A stretch of 64,000 nt of DNA, from NCBI RefSeq assembly GCF_018271995.1, contig NZ_JAGUCO010000011.1:79297-143296 (forward strand), in the 5' to 3' direction. Within the stretch, counting starts at the first letter, position 1, and each line of letters begins with the position of its first letter. The notes beneath the pieces were generated by a model. It saw only the letters and a list, made by a program, of their open reading frames with translations, searched no databases and had not been told where the DNA came from. Positions 53,872-63,682 of this stretch are shown piece after piece. Both the position numbers and the translations under genes were made by a program. The stretch comes from Carboxylicivirga linearis (GTDB lineage: Bacteria > Bacteroidota > Bacteroidia > Bacteroidales > Marinilabiliaceae).

Positions 53872-54885
53872 ATGAGTAAGGATAACCATACATCTAACCC
53901 GGAAATAAACAAAGAAGAAATTGTTTGTAAAAACTGCGATACCTCCTTTAGTGGTCAGTATTGCCCCAATTGTGGTCAGCATGTTAAAGAAATAGAACGC
54001 CCCATAAGGTTTATGATTGTTGATTTTATGGGAACCTTTGTTTCTTTTGACACACGATTAGTAAAAACGCTGGTGGCAATTCTGTTTAAACCCGGTAAAC
54101 TAACTCAGGATTTCTTAGATGGCAAAAGAGCCCGTTATATGCCTCCTTTTCGCTTTTATGTGTTTGCCAGCTTTGTTATGTTTCTATTAATATCTACCAT
54201 CACCGGCAATTCTATTAAAGAGAGTATGCAGGATTCATCAAATTCGGTTGTGAACCTGAATGGTAATATTATTGCCAACGACTCTGTGCAGATTTTAAAA
54301 GATTCTATTCAAACATTAGTTGATAATAATTTAAAAGAATCTCTTGATTCAGCATCCTATCAAAAATATAAAAAGGTTGCCGATCAAAGAGATACAATCA
54401 ACGTTATTACTAATGGTATAATTAAAGATATCATCACAGATGATGAAGATGATTCGAAGTATGAAAAGACAGCGAAATTAATCCAGGAACATCCAGAGCT
54501 ATACACTGGTAAGCTCTTCCAGTTTACTTCGTGGGCTTTATTTTTATTTATGCCCATCTTCGCATTTTTTCTATGGATTTTATTTTACAGAAGTAAGAGT
54601 TTATATATAGGGCATCTGATTTTTGCACTAAACATTCATTCATTCATTTTTACTATTACAGCAATAGTGGCAGGCATGGCATTATTATTTCCTAATCACA
54701 GTACCGCCTGGACCGGATACCTGTACCTATTAACGCCCATTTACCAGGTAGTTGGAGCCCGGAAACTATACCATCGCAAATGGATAAATACTTTTTTTAA
54801 GTTAACATTGGTCTGGTTTTTATACGGATTTGTTCTGCTTGTTGGTTTAATTACATTATTTGTCATAACCTTTTTTGTGATGTAG
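53872..54885 (+). CDS. DUF3667 membrane protein with zinc ribbon
   Basis: 337 residues. An N-terminal zinc ribbon CKNCDTSFSGQYCPNCGQ (about 19-36; four Cys) is followed by RPIRFMIVDFMGTFVSFDTRLVKTL and LLFKPGKL-like FKPGKLTQDFLDGKRARYMPPFRFY, the DUF3667 core. Five membrane spans follow: one near 97-117 and four after 220. A long acidic, helical soluble loop (about 120-215) sits between. Function unknown. The gene lies alone among dispersed repeats. Confidence 0.85.
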   Translation: MSKDNHTSNPEINKEEIVCKNCDTSFSGQYCPNCGQHVKEIERPIRFMIVDFMGTFVSFDTRLVKTLVAILFKPGKLTQDFLDGKRARYMPPFRFYVFASFVMFLLISTITGNSIKESMQDSSNSVVNLNGNIIANDSVQILKDSIQTLVDNNLKESLDSASYQKYKKVADQRDTINVITNGIIKDIITDDEDDSKYEKTAKLIQEHPELYTGKLFQFTSWALFLFMPIFAFFLWILFYRSKSLYIGHLIFALNIHSFIFTITAIVAGMALLFPNHSTAWTGYLYLLTPIYQVVGARKLYHRKWINTFFKLTLVWFLYGFVLLVGLITLFVITFFVM

Positions 54886-54929
54886 AGTAACAGTTTAATC
54901 TATTAATTAAAGTGTTGCTTTTAAATTCA

Positions 54930-56100
54930 CCTCTCCTCAAGGAGAGGAAGACATGATTTACAACAAAGTGTTCTCTTTTCTTTTTCTAACCATCACTTAT
55001 TTTACATTCTTTCTGTCTTCAGCTACAGAAAGAATCAAAGAAAGGTGGTTAGAATGTAATTAACCTCTCCTTCTCCTTATAGGAGAAGGCCGGGATGAGG
55101 TGTTTTAATATAATAATATACTTAGTATTGATTGTATAGTTTATAACTAGCGTATCAAAATCAGTTGATTACCCCCAACCCTAAAGAGTGCAACTGATTT
55201 TCTCAACACCCTTTAGGGATGGGGTAATTGAGAAAATCGTTATCTATGACTGGTTAAGGACCACCATACATCTATAATAATATTACCGCAGGAAGAAAAC
55301 AACCATTCAACCCTTTTCAGGGTTGGTAAAACATTGCTTTGTTACCACGGGTTTCACCTGCGGCTATTCTTGTTAATGTCCTTCGGACATTCTAAAAATC
55401 TGAATGCCTAAGTTGTCGATTGACTGGCCCTCCCACTATTCAATGAAATTTTCTACATTGACTAAAACATTGCATTTCCTACCTCAGAGAGGTAAAATAG
55501 GTTTAGTCTTGGGTGATGAGTATCTGCTGAGCCTGTTAAATAATGAGCTTATCGAAGTATCGAAGCAGCACGCTGAGCTTGTCGAAGCGGCGGTAAACTT
55601 TTCAATAAGGCAGCATTCGTGGCGAATTTTCTTTGATACTTTCTTTGTTTGGTAGTCAAAGAAAGTTGTTGGTTAGAATGTAATTAACCATTCCTCCATC
55701 CCATCCTAAAGGAGAAGGCCGGGATGAGGTGTTTTAATATAATAATATAGTTAGTATTTATTGTGCTGTTTATAACTAGCGTATCAAAATCAGTTGATTA
55801 CCCCCAACCCTAAAGGGTGCAACTGATTTTCTCAACACCCTTTAGGGATGGGGTAATTGAGAAAATCGTTATCTATGACTGGTTAAGGACTACCATACAT
55901 CTATAATAATATTACCGCAGGAAGAAAACAACCATTCAACCCTTTTAGGGTTGGTGAAACAATGTTTTTTACCACGGGTTTCACCCATGGCTATTTTTGT
56001 TAATGTCCTTCGGACATTCTTATAAATAGGAATACCTGAGTTGTAGATTGACAGGCCCAACCGCTATCCAATGCATCTTTCAGTATTATACAACTTATCC
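54930..56100. repeat. Two long near-identical intergenic repeat modules
   Basis: The stretch 55082-55480 recurs at 55711-56100, offset about 629 bases, with only scattered differences. Each module strings together GGAGAAGGCCGGGATGAGG, CCCCAACCCTAAAG, CCCTTTAGGGATGGGG, AACCCTTTTCAGGGTT, CCACGGGTTTCACC and AATGTCCTTCGGACATT, most of them short palindromes. Between modules a CGCTGAGCTTGTCGAAGCG palindrome lies at 55571-55589. No gene is seen from 54886 to 56488. Confidence 0.75.
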
Positions 56101-56488
56101 GAAATTGCTTTTAAATTTCAATCTATAACTTAATTCATGTAATTCTGTACCCTACTCATTACTACCTGATCGTAAACAACCTAATACACTGCATCGGGAT
56201 TTGGAGAATAAAATTGACGAATTTGTACACATTATTTATGAATAATTACATCATAAAACAAGGATAATATTCCATCTTAGCCTGTACAAAATTCACCAAC
56301 ATTAATACTCACAAAAAGGTTTGAAAGAGAAGGTGTTGTTAAATTTGTGATAGTTTTTTTAATATTCCTTTCGTTGTATAAACAGGGATAAAGATATTTT
56401 TGAATTTATTGAGTGAGTGAATGGATTAAAATCCATCAACGAATTAGTCACACAACTAATAATATATATAAACTATATCAAGAATCAG

Positions 56489-57493
56489 ATGAAATTGCTA
56501 ACTACAGGTTTACTGACTCTGGCAATTATTTTTGCAACTTCGGGTTGCTGCCAGCAAGAGAAGAAAATTGAATATATTAATCCGGTTGTACCGCAGCGTG
56601 CCGATCCATGGGTTGTGCGTAATGACAATGGCGGTTATTATATGATTTCGACATCCCCTGAATACGATCGTATTGAAATACTTAAATCAAAAACCATTAA
56701 TGGATTAGGCGTAGCTGAACCTACAATTGTTTGGCGTAAGCACGAAACCGGTAACATGGGAGCACATATATGGGCACCTGAATTACATCGTATTGATGGC
56801 AAGTGGTATATCTATTTTGCTGCCGGTGATGCTGAAAATGTTTGGAATATAAGAATGTATGCATTATCAAATGATTCAGAAGATCCTACTCAAGGTGAAT
56901 GGAAAGAAGAAGGTCGTATAATGACACAAAGAGATTCGTTTTCATTGGATGCAACAGTATTCGAACATAACGGTAAACATTATATGATCTGGGCTCAATC
57001 AATGGGACCTGAGAATTCATCTTTAGTAATGTCGGAGATGGAAACACCAGTTAAATTAACAGGACCTGAGATTGTAATTACTAAGCCGGAACTTGAATGG
57101 GAAACCCGTAAACATAACGTAAACGAAGGACCTGCTGTGATTAAGCGCAATGGTAAAATATTTGTCACCTATTCGGCCAGTGCTACTAATCACAACTATT
57201 GCATGGGCTTACTTTGGGCTGATGAGAATGCTGATTTAATGGATGTGAAGTCGTGGAACAAATCAGATAAACCTGTATTCTCTACCAATGCGGATGTTCG
57301 TCGTTTTGGACCGGGACATAACTCATTTACCATTGCAGAAGATGGCAAAACAGATGTTTTGATTTATCATGCAAGGGTATATAAAGATATAAGAGGATGG
57401 GAACTGGCTGACGTAAATCGTCACACACGTGCCCGTACCTTTACATGGGATGAAAATGGATTCCCTGATTTCCAGCAAGAACTGGCAGATTAA
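56489..57493 (+). CDS. GH43-like glycoside hydrolase lipoprotein
   Basis: 334 residues from ATG 56489; an upstream start at 56417 would put the lipoprotein signal (MKLLTTGLLTLAIIFATSGC, Cys at 20) inside the protein. Five-bladed propeller enzyme: general-base Asp in PQRADPWVVR (about 41), pKa-modulating Asp in SLDATVFEHNGKHYMIW (about 154) and the acid Glu in NEGPAVIKRNGKIFVTYS (about 211). GH43 enzymes release arabinose, xylose or galactose from plant or algal glycans. It stands alone, flanked by repeats on both sides, without Sus genes or other hydrolases. Confidence 0.9.
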   Translation: MKLLTTGLLTLAIIFATSGCCQQEKKIEYINPVVPQRADPWVVRNDNGGYYMISTSPEYDRIEILKSKTINGLGVAEPTIVWRKHETGNMGAHIWAPELHRIDGKWYIYFAAGDAENVWNIRMYALSNDSEDPTQGEWKEEGRIMTQRDSFSLDATVFEHNGKHYMIWAQSMGPENSSLVMSEMETPVKLTGPEIVITKPELEWETRKHNVNEGPAVIKRNGKIFVTYSASATNHNYCMGLLWADENADLMDVKSWNKSDKPVFSTNADVRRFGPGHNSFTIAEDGKTDVLIYHARVYKDIRGWELADVNRHTRARTFTWDENGFPDFQQELAD

Positions 57494-57518
57494 GATTTTT
57501 GGCTTTAGTGATATTTAC

Positions 57519-57553
57519 AAAGGCTTACCAGGTAATTTTGGTAGGCCTTTTTT
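57519..57553 (+). terminator. Terminator of the GH43 gene
   Basis: AAAGGCTTACC (57519-57529) pairs with GGTAGGCCTTT (57540-57550), one G-T pair, then a T run. Confidence 0.8.
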
Positions 57554-57589
57554 TATATTTTCCATAGAGAGTTATTTAATAGAAAATAA

Positions 57590-59000
57590 CCTTTCAACCC
57601 TTTTCAGGGTTGGTGAAATATTGCTTTGTGACCACGGGTTTCACCTGCGGCTATTCTTGTTAATGTCCTTCGGACATTCTTATTATCGGAATACCTGCAT
57701 TGTCGATTGACTAGCCCAACCGCTATTCATTGTAATTTTCTGCATTGACAAAAGCACTGTTGAGATTTCTGATATAAATAAGATAATCACCTCCATCCTA
57801 TCCTAAAGGAGAGGAAGATATAACAGTTAAACCATTGGTGTATGTTATCGTCTCCTTCTCCTGACAGGAGAAGGCCGGGATGAGGTACTTTAATATAGAT
57901 AGTATTTATTATACAGTTCATAATTGGTCTATCAAAATCAGTTGATTACCCCCAACCCTAAAGGGTGCAACTGATTTTCTCAACTCCCTTTAGGGATGGG
58001 GTAATTGAGAAAATCGTTATCTATGACTGGTTAATAACCACCATACATTTATAATAATATTACCCCAGGAAGAAAACAACAATTCAATCCTTTTCAGGGT
58101 TGGTAAAACAATACCTTTTACCACGGGTTTCACCCGCGGCTATTCTTGTTAATGTCCTTCAGACATTCCATATACTAAACACCTTCAGTGTTGTTTAAAA
58201 CTCTCCCTCTATCAATGAAATTTTCTGCATTGACAAAAGCACTGTTGAAATTTTTGATATAAATAAGATAATCACCTCCATCCTATCCTAAAGGAGAGGA
58301 AGATATAACAGTTAAACCATTCGTTTATGTTATCGTCTCCTTCTCCTGACAGGAGAAGGCCGGGATGAGGTACTTTAATATAGATAGTATTTATTATACA
58401 CTTCATAATTGGTCTATCAAAATCAGTTGATTAACCCCAACCCTAAAGGGTACAACTGATTTTCTTAACTCCCTTTAGGGATGGGGTAATTAAGAAAATC
58501 GTTATCAATAATTGATTCAATAACCATGATCTATATAAAATAACACAATAGCAGGAAAGTTGTATTGTTTGACTAAGAATACATTCTACTTTCTTTTGTC
58601 ATTGACTCAAAAGAAACAAAAAGTCTAGTCGGAAAGAATTATCCTACGCACTCGTTCAAATTGTTGAAAATAATTTAGAAGTAAGATGTTTTTTCAAAAC
58701 ATAAAGGCAAGCCCCTTCTTGTTATTTTCTAACAATTCGCCCTTCACCCATCTCTCCCCCACTTTCCGACAGGCCATCACACATTTGAATATAACCATGA
58801 TACATCTATAATAATATTACCCCAGGAAAAAAACAACAATTCAACCCTTTTCAGGGTTGGTAAAACAATACCTTTTACCACGGGTATCACCTGCGGCTAT
58901 TCTTGTTAATGTCCTTCGGACATTCCATATACTAAATATCTTCATAGTTGATAAAAGCCCTCCCATTATTCATTGTAATTTTCTGCATTCCAACACCATA
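57590..59000. repeat. Second block of intergenic repeat modules with a 485-bp tandem duplication
   Basis: Modules of the same type as 54930-56100. 57740-58025 and 58225-58510 are near-identical tandem copies (offset 485). A shorter piece is at 58780-58940. All carry TCCTTCTCCT-AGGAGAAGG, CCCTAAAGGG, CCCTTTAGGG, AACCC..GGGTT and TGTCCTTCGGACA palindromes. No gene was seen between 57494 and 59610; small open frames here are repeat by-products. Confidence 0.8.
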
Positions 59001-59054
59001 TAATTATCATCAAAGTTGTAATTGACACAGTTTATTGAATACTCCCTTTTCGCC

Positions 59055-59349
59055 CAATCAAAGTCTGTTTTCGGTAAATCAAAGTACGTTTTTGGTGAGT
59101 TCATGTGTATTTTTGCTATCTTGACATTACACTTTAGGTAGTTGCAAGTGCGTTTTTGCTATGTCTACTTTGCATTTCGGCATCTTCAAGTGCATTTTTG
59201 CTACGTTAACATTACAATTAAGTGTTTTAATGTGTGTTTTTGCAATGTTCACATTACATTTTAGCCATTGCATGTCCCTTTTTAGTAACTGCAAGCGTAT
59301 TTTTGTCAGGTTGAACTATATTTTTGTCAGTTTACAGTCTATTTTTACC
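59055..59349. repeat. 14-unit degenerate tandem repeat with 21-bp period
   Basis: Fourteen units of 21 bases (one of 22) fill 59055-59349. Each has a T-run, mostly TTTTTG or TTTAG, at the same place; units also alternate between AAGTGCGTTTTTGCT-like and ACATTACATTTTAG-like forms. 21 bases equals two turns of B-DNA, so the T-tracts are in phase on one face. A 66-codon frame crosses the array but is probably not a gene. Confidence 0.75.
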
Positions 59350-59610
59350 CAGTACACATAGGTTATTACCTCCATTATTTACAACAAACTAAAACACACT
59401 ATAATTTATATACGTTGCAGTGTAACAGCAGCATATACACAACATCTATTTTGAATCTTTATCTATTTAATTAACGCATTCATCCACATTTACAAGGCAT
59501 TTATCAATGCTATTATAAATTTATCTATTTAACAGTGTTACGTTTTATAAAATTAGTTATTAACATACAAACAATATCTATTAATTTATTTACCTTTTAA
59601 ATCTAAGCTT

Positions 59611-60318
59611 ATGAATATCCATCAAAGAAACAAACTAGCAATGTTTAAATCTGTTGATCAAGTTTTTGATCAGTATACAGAATCTGTAAGTAAAATTCCT
59701 GCTTTAAGTAAATCGGCCGGCAACTTAAAAACCATGATTAGCAAAATTGAAAATGATTTTGGTATTCAGGAAAGCCTGAAAGGTGTAATTACCAATAATA
59801 AAAGCAAGGAACAATCTGCTGTAGCCAAAACAGCTTCGTTAGTTGCCGGTATTTTATCATCGTATGCCCATGAAGAAGGCTTAATAAATTTAGAAACCAA
59901 AATGAATATTTCGCATTCGAAATTGGCCAATATGCCGGATGAGAAAATGGAAACCCAATGCAAAAACATTTTAAATACAGGAAGAGAATACCTTAATGAA
60001 ACAGCTGACCATGGTATGACCAACAAAATATTAAACAAACTAGAATCTCAAATTAACAGTTTTACAGGTCTTATACCACAACCTCGCAATAAGGTAATTA
60101 CCCTATCGCAATCAACCCGCGAATTAAAAAATACCATAGATGAGGTAAATGAATTATTAAAAAAACGTACCGATAAATTAATGATGCTTTTTGAAGAGTC
60201 TGAGCCTTTGTTTTACAACACCTATAAATCGGCTCGGATTATTGTTGACCGCAGAGGCCCCAGAAATCATCGGAATAACCATACGTCCAATGGTAACACT
60301 GAAAATGTTGATGAATAA
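59611..60318 (+). CDS. Unknown helical protein
   Basis: 235 residues, family not recognised. Predicted nearly all helical, with amphipathic stretches (KSAGNLKTMISKIENDFG, TRELKNTIDEVNELLKKRTDKL), an Ala/Gly/Ser-rich part (AKTASLVAGILSSYAHEEG, about 72-90), and a basic, Asn-rich tail (RRGPRNHRNNHTSNGN). No signal peptide and one cysteine only. It stands alone with its own terminator after 60379. The 21-bp repeat array lies 260 bases upstream. It could be a DNA- or membrane-associated helical bundle, but nothing decides this. Confidence 0.65.
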   Translation: MNIHQRNKLAMFKSVDQVFDQYTESVSKIPALSKSAGNLKTMISKIENDFGIQESLKGVITNNKSKEQSAVAKTASLVAGILSSYAHEEGLINLETKMNISHSKLANMPDEKMETQCKNILNTGREYLNETADHGMTNKILNKLESQINSFTGLIPQPRNKVITLSQSTRELKNTIDEVNELLKKRTDKLMMLFEESEPLFYNTYKSARIIVDRRGPRNHRNNHTSNGNTENVDE

Positions 60319-60378
60319 CACCCTACAAAAAACATACTTTTTATTTAACCAATAAATATTCATTAAACTTATTGATAG

Positions 60379-60416
60379 ACTCCTATATTAATCAAAAGCT
60401 GATATAGGAGTTTATT
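60379..60416 (+). terminator. Terminator after the helical protein gene
   Basis: ACTCCTATAT (60379-60388) pairs with ATATAGGAGT (60402-60411), then TTATTTTTA. Confidence 0.8.
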
Positions 60417-60513
60417 TTTAACACACTCGTAATTAATAATATCAAAAGCTATAGCCAGTATACTAGTACATATAAAAAGTCAATAAAATATTAGCATAAT
60501 ATATACATTCTGT

Positions 60514-60642
60514 TATTTTTGTAAGAACGAAATTAAACCTAAATACTATGAATCAGTCTGCAATACCCATATTAAGGCAGGTGTTTTTAATACCTATTTA
60601 TAACCAAATGTTTATTAAACATTTAGCGTTTTAGTAAACGCT
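60514..60642 (+). promoter_or_regulatory. Promoter followed by two hairpins; possible small RNA or 28-codon gene
   Basis: TATTTTTG at 60514-60521 fits the -7 element. A 28-codon frame (60548-60634, MNQSAIPILRQVFLIPIYNQ onward) and two hairpins follow: AAATGTTTA/TAAACATTT at 60606-60624 and AGCGTTT-TAGT-AAACGCT at 60625-60642. The rest of the 514-base gap to 60832 shows only the CGTCAT-ACA-ATGACG palindrome at about 60734-60748 and the inverted repeat described separately. Confidence 0.35.
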
Positions 60643-60759
60643 TATAAATACTTAAAAACGACCAGGTGCCTATTTATCTGCCACATAAGCAATTTTCACA
60701 AAAGAACGGAATAGCGCCCATAAGAAATATAAGCGTCATACAATGACGGTTACAGAGTA

Positions 60760-60769
60760 GTTGTGTAAC
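60760..60769. repeat. Left arm of inverted repeat around the GldL-like gene
   Basis: GTTGTGTAAC here is the exact reverse complement of GTTACACAAC at 61456-61465. The two enclose exactly one gene (60833-61444). Confidence 0.5.
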
Positions 60770-60832
60770 ATTTCGTCCTATGCAAGTAAACAATAGTAAT
60801 AACAATAGGGAAAACTAATCAGGATTCATAAA

Positions 60833-61444
60833 ATGAAAAAACTAGAAAAAACAGCAGGGATTTTATTTCTACTGGGTATTATACAAATATTCTTTCACCT
60901 TCCATTGGGAAACTTGTTTCTGAATATATCTACAATCATTATAGTAGTGTTATATCTGCTGTTGGGATTTGCATATTTTAATGATATTAACTTCAAGTCA
61001 ATTTTTAAATTTGAATACCTTGATTATCATTCTCCAATATCGAAACGTAGGTTAAAGTTCTCTGCATATTCGGGACTTGGATTGACAACAATTGCAATTG
61101 GTATTTTTTTCAAGATAAAACATTATCCAGGAGCATCAGTGATTCTAATCCTTGGATTCATAATGGTGTTAGCTTTATTTATTGCCCTATACCTTAAAAA
61201 GAAGGAAAACAAGGATTTATTCTTTAAGACTATTGCAAATCGATTTGCAATACTATCTATAATAGGAATTGTGTTTATGACTACTAATTTGGAATTAACG
61301 TCTTTGAAATATAATTTCCCTAATAATCCAGAACTAATTCGTTCATATGTAAAAATGAGTAAAAATCCGAATGATGAAATAAATGTTCAAGAATTTAGGA
61401 GTCTTTATAGAAAAGCTGTTGCAGAAAAACAGAGAGATAATTAA
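60833..61444 (+). CDS. GldL-like small membrane protein
   Basis: 203 residues. Five membrane spans (about 9-25, 30-48, 76-92, 99-119, 137-153) and a short hydrophilic C-terminus. The motif IGIFFKIKHYPGASVILILG (about 88-107) resembles the GALFKIxHWPGA motif in the gliding/type IX motor protein GldL and its many small relatives in Bacteroidota; the GldL signature Glu in the second span was not found. So it is GldL-like in that segment only, and its role is unknown. It lies in a unit bounded by a 10-bp inverted repeat. Confidence 0.6.
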   Translation: MKKLEKTAGILFLLGIIQIFFHLPLGNLFLNISTIIIVVLYLLLGFAYFNDINFKSIFKFEYLDYHSPISKRRLKFSAYSGLGLTTIAIGIFFKIKHYPGASVILILGFIMVLALFIALYLKKKENKDLFFKTIANRFAILSIIGIVFMTTNLELTSLKYNFPNNPELIRSYVKMSKNPNDEINVQEFRSLYRKAVAEKQRDN

Positions 61445-61449
61445 CAAGA

Positions 61450-61660
61450 AAAAACGTTACACAACAATAAATAATGGGCATGGGCTATCAGCATAACTTT
61501 GGAAGCTTAGCTCATTTAATGAGTTCGCCGCACCTTTTGCTATGGCAAGTAAAAAAAATAAATTTAATATCAAACCAAAAGCTTCGGCTAAGTGGTGTTT
61601 TGGCAGTTTTGACTTTTCAAATCAGCCCACGCCATTTATTCTGAACGTTATGGCTCATTT
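61450..61660. repeat. Long imperfect palindrome between the last two full genes
   Basis: The left arm ACGTTACACAAC plus AATAATGGGCATGGGCT (61454-61493) pairs with the right arm AGCCCACGCCATTTATT plus CTGAACGTTA (61623-61650). Inner parts hold GCTCATTTAATGAG and CCAAAAGCTTCGGC. It is non-coding. I recall similar sequences beside accessory genes in other Bacteroidota, but cannot check that here. Confidence 0.6.
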
Positions 61661-61686
61661 AACCACAGCGACAGAACACTACAAAC

Positions 61687-63681
61687 ATGATAGTTGAATT
61701 TATAGGACAAGGTATTCAGCAAGATGAAAATGATACAGCAGGAAATTATATCTGTTCATCATTTAAGGAAGACCTATTCACCGAGATTACTGTTTTTGTA
61801 GCTTTCGTTCGGAGAACTGGACTAAACTCTTTAAAACCATTTATAAAAAAAGCAATTTCTGAAAATAGAGCCGTTAGATTTTTTGTTGGAATTGATGAAA
61901 AGGTAACTTCAAAAGAAGCTCTTGAGCTTTTATTAGAACTTGGTGTAGAGACATATATTTATTCCTCACCCAATTATATTTATCATCCTAAGGTTTATTT
62001 ATTTGAAGGTGTTCGTAACAGAATTATTACAGGTTCGACAAATCTTACACAGGCAGGATTCTTTTATAATGTTGAGTCTTCAATCCTTTTAGATTTCACT
62101 GAAAATGACAAATCAGGACTAAAAGTTTTAAACCAATTAAAAGAATATTTTAGTCCATTACTTGATTTTTCAGACCCTAATATTGAACCTGTCACTCAAG
62201 AAAAGATTGATGAATTAGTCTCAAAAGGATTACTTTCAATTGAGAAGTTCGATTCTACTGAAGGTGATTATAAAACAAACATTTTTGATAGACCCAAGAG
62301 AAAACTAAAATCAATAGATGAGACAGAACTTGGTAATATTGAAATAACTGAAAATAGACCTACAAAGACTTATAGTTCAATACTTAAAATAACAGATGAG
62401 TATTTGGATAAATGGGATTTCATGTATGAGAAAATGAAATCATTTTATCACGAAAATAATCATTGTACGGTTCCACGAGATTATAAAGACAGAACTTTAT
62501 ATGGTTGGTATTTAAAACAAAAGCGACTCTATGATAATGACCTAATTCCAGATGAACATTATGAAAAACTAAATGAAATTGAGTTCTACTTTGGTGATAA
62601 TCATGATATTCTATGGGATAGAAAATGGATGGAAAGTTATAACCAACTTTATGAAATTTATAAGGAAACAGGAGAAGCAAATTTAAAAAGATATACAGAT
62701 AATACACATCCACTTTTTAAACTTTCAAATTGGGTTGCCTTAGAACGTGGGAAATATCATAAAGAACCCAAGAAAATAAAGGATTGGCAAATAGAAAGGC
62801 TTGAAGCAATCGGTTTTAAGTGGGTTATGCAAAGAGTTGGAAACAGTGAACAACTTGTCGATGATTGGCTTGATAGAGTTGCATTGTTAGAAGAATACAA
62901 AAAAGAACATGGACATTGTAATGTTTCTCAAACTGACAAAAATCCAAAATATAAAGGATTAGGAAAGTGGCTCAATGACCAAAGATTTGCTTATAAGAAA
63001 GATAGATTGCAACCTGATAGACTAGAACTTTTAGAATCTATGGGTGTGGTTTGGGATATGGATGTTTACAATTTTGATATTCGAATAAACCAATTAATTG
63101 CATATAAAGAAGAGTTTGGCAATTTTGACGTTTCAAGTAGCTATCCCAAAGACCCAAGTTTCGGGAATTATGTATATCGTCTTAAAACCAAAGGAGTAAA
63201 AGAGGATTGGAAAATTAAAAAGCTTCATGATATTGGATTCTATGACATTGGGATTTTAGAAAAGCGTGAGAAAAAGGGACATGTAACAAAATATTGGTGG
63301 GACATGCTTTCTGAATTAAAGAAGCTTGAAAATCCAAATATTCCAAGAGAATTTGCCCCAAATCCTAAACTTGGAATTTGGTTAGACAATCAAAAGAAAG
63401 CCTACAGACATAATAAATTAAAAGATGAACAAATTGCGGAGTTAGAAAAACTAAAGATTGAATTGCCAGAATATAGTTTAAAACGGAAGCGCTGGAATGA
63501 TTACATCGAATTGATTGAAATGTATATTGAGGAATATGGTGATTCAAATATTACAGCAGATTTTGACCCCGACTTGCATAAATGGATTAATCAACAAAAG
63601 ATTAATGCTTTAGGTAATAAATTGAAAGCTGAGAAAAGACAAAAACTTGTAGATTTGAAAATAATAAAAAACGAGCCATAA
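61687..63681 (+). CDS. PLD-like nuclease domain with helicase-associated domain repeats
   Basis: 664 residues. The N-terminal 190 residues look like a phospholipase D-type nuclease: IYHPKVYLFEGVRNRIITGS (HxK at about 99-101) then STNLTQAGFF with the Asn, a single HKD-like motif, so a dimer would be needed. From about 235 to the end come five or six helicase-associated (HA) domains, each with W at the start and GHCNVSQTD/LGKWLNDQRFAYKK/LLESMGVVWD type motifs. In related proteins a superfamily 2 helicase lies between these parts; here it is absent. The product is likely DNA-binding and could be an accessory or defence nuclease. Confidence 0.8.
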   Translation: MIVEFIGQGIQQDENDTAGNYICSSFKEDLFTEITVFVAFVRRTGLNSLKPFIKKAISENRAVRFFVGIDEKVTSKEALELLLELGVETYIYSSPNYIYHPKVYLFEGVRNRIITGSTNLTQAGFFYNVESSILLDFTENDKSGLKVLNQLKEYFSPLLDFSDPNIEPVTQEKIDELVSKGLLSIEKFDSTEGDYKTNIFDRPKRKLKSIDETELGNIEITENRPTKTYSSILKITDEYLDKWDFMYEKMKSFYHENNHCTVPRDYKDRTLYGWYLKQKRLYDNDLIPDEHYEKLNEIEFYFGDNHDILWDRKWMESYNQLYEIYKETGEANLKRYTDNTHPLFKLSNWVALERGKYHKEPKKIKDWQIERLEAIGFKWVMQRVGNSEQLVDDWLDRVALLEEYKKEHGHCNVSQTDKNPKYKGLGKWLNDQRFAYKKDRLQPDRLELLESMGVVWDMDVYNFDIRINQLIAYKEEFGNFDVSSSYPKDPSFGNYVYRLKTKGVKEDWKIKKLHDIGFYDIGILEKREKKGHVTKYWWDMLSELKKLENPNIPREFAPNPKLGIWLDNQKKAYRHNKLKDEQIAELEKLKIELPEYSLKRKRWNDYIELIEMYIEEYGDSNITADFDPDLHKWINQQKINALGNKLKAEKRQKLVDLKIIKNEP

Positions 63682-63682
63682 C
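63673..63682. repeat. Right arm of inverted repeat around the PLD-HA gene
   Basis: GAGCCATAAC, covering the stop codon, is the reverse complement of GTTATGGCTC at 61647-61656. Together they enclose exactly the PLD-HA gene. Confidence 0.55.

Noticed and set aside
55404..55655. 83-codon frame between repeat modules
   Set aside because: It spans repeat sequence, including the CGCTGAGCTTGTCGAAGCG palindrome; the amino acid sequence shows no domain.
57429..57710. 93-codon frame at the end of the GH43 gene
   Set aside because: It overlaps GH43 in another frame and continues into the terminator and repeat module.
59161..59361. 66-codon frame within the 21-bp tandem repeat
   Set aside because: The period of 21 is a multiple of 3, so open frames arise by chance; no start signals and no conserved residues beyond the repeat.
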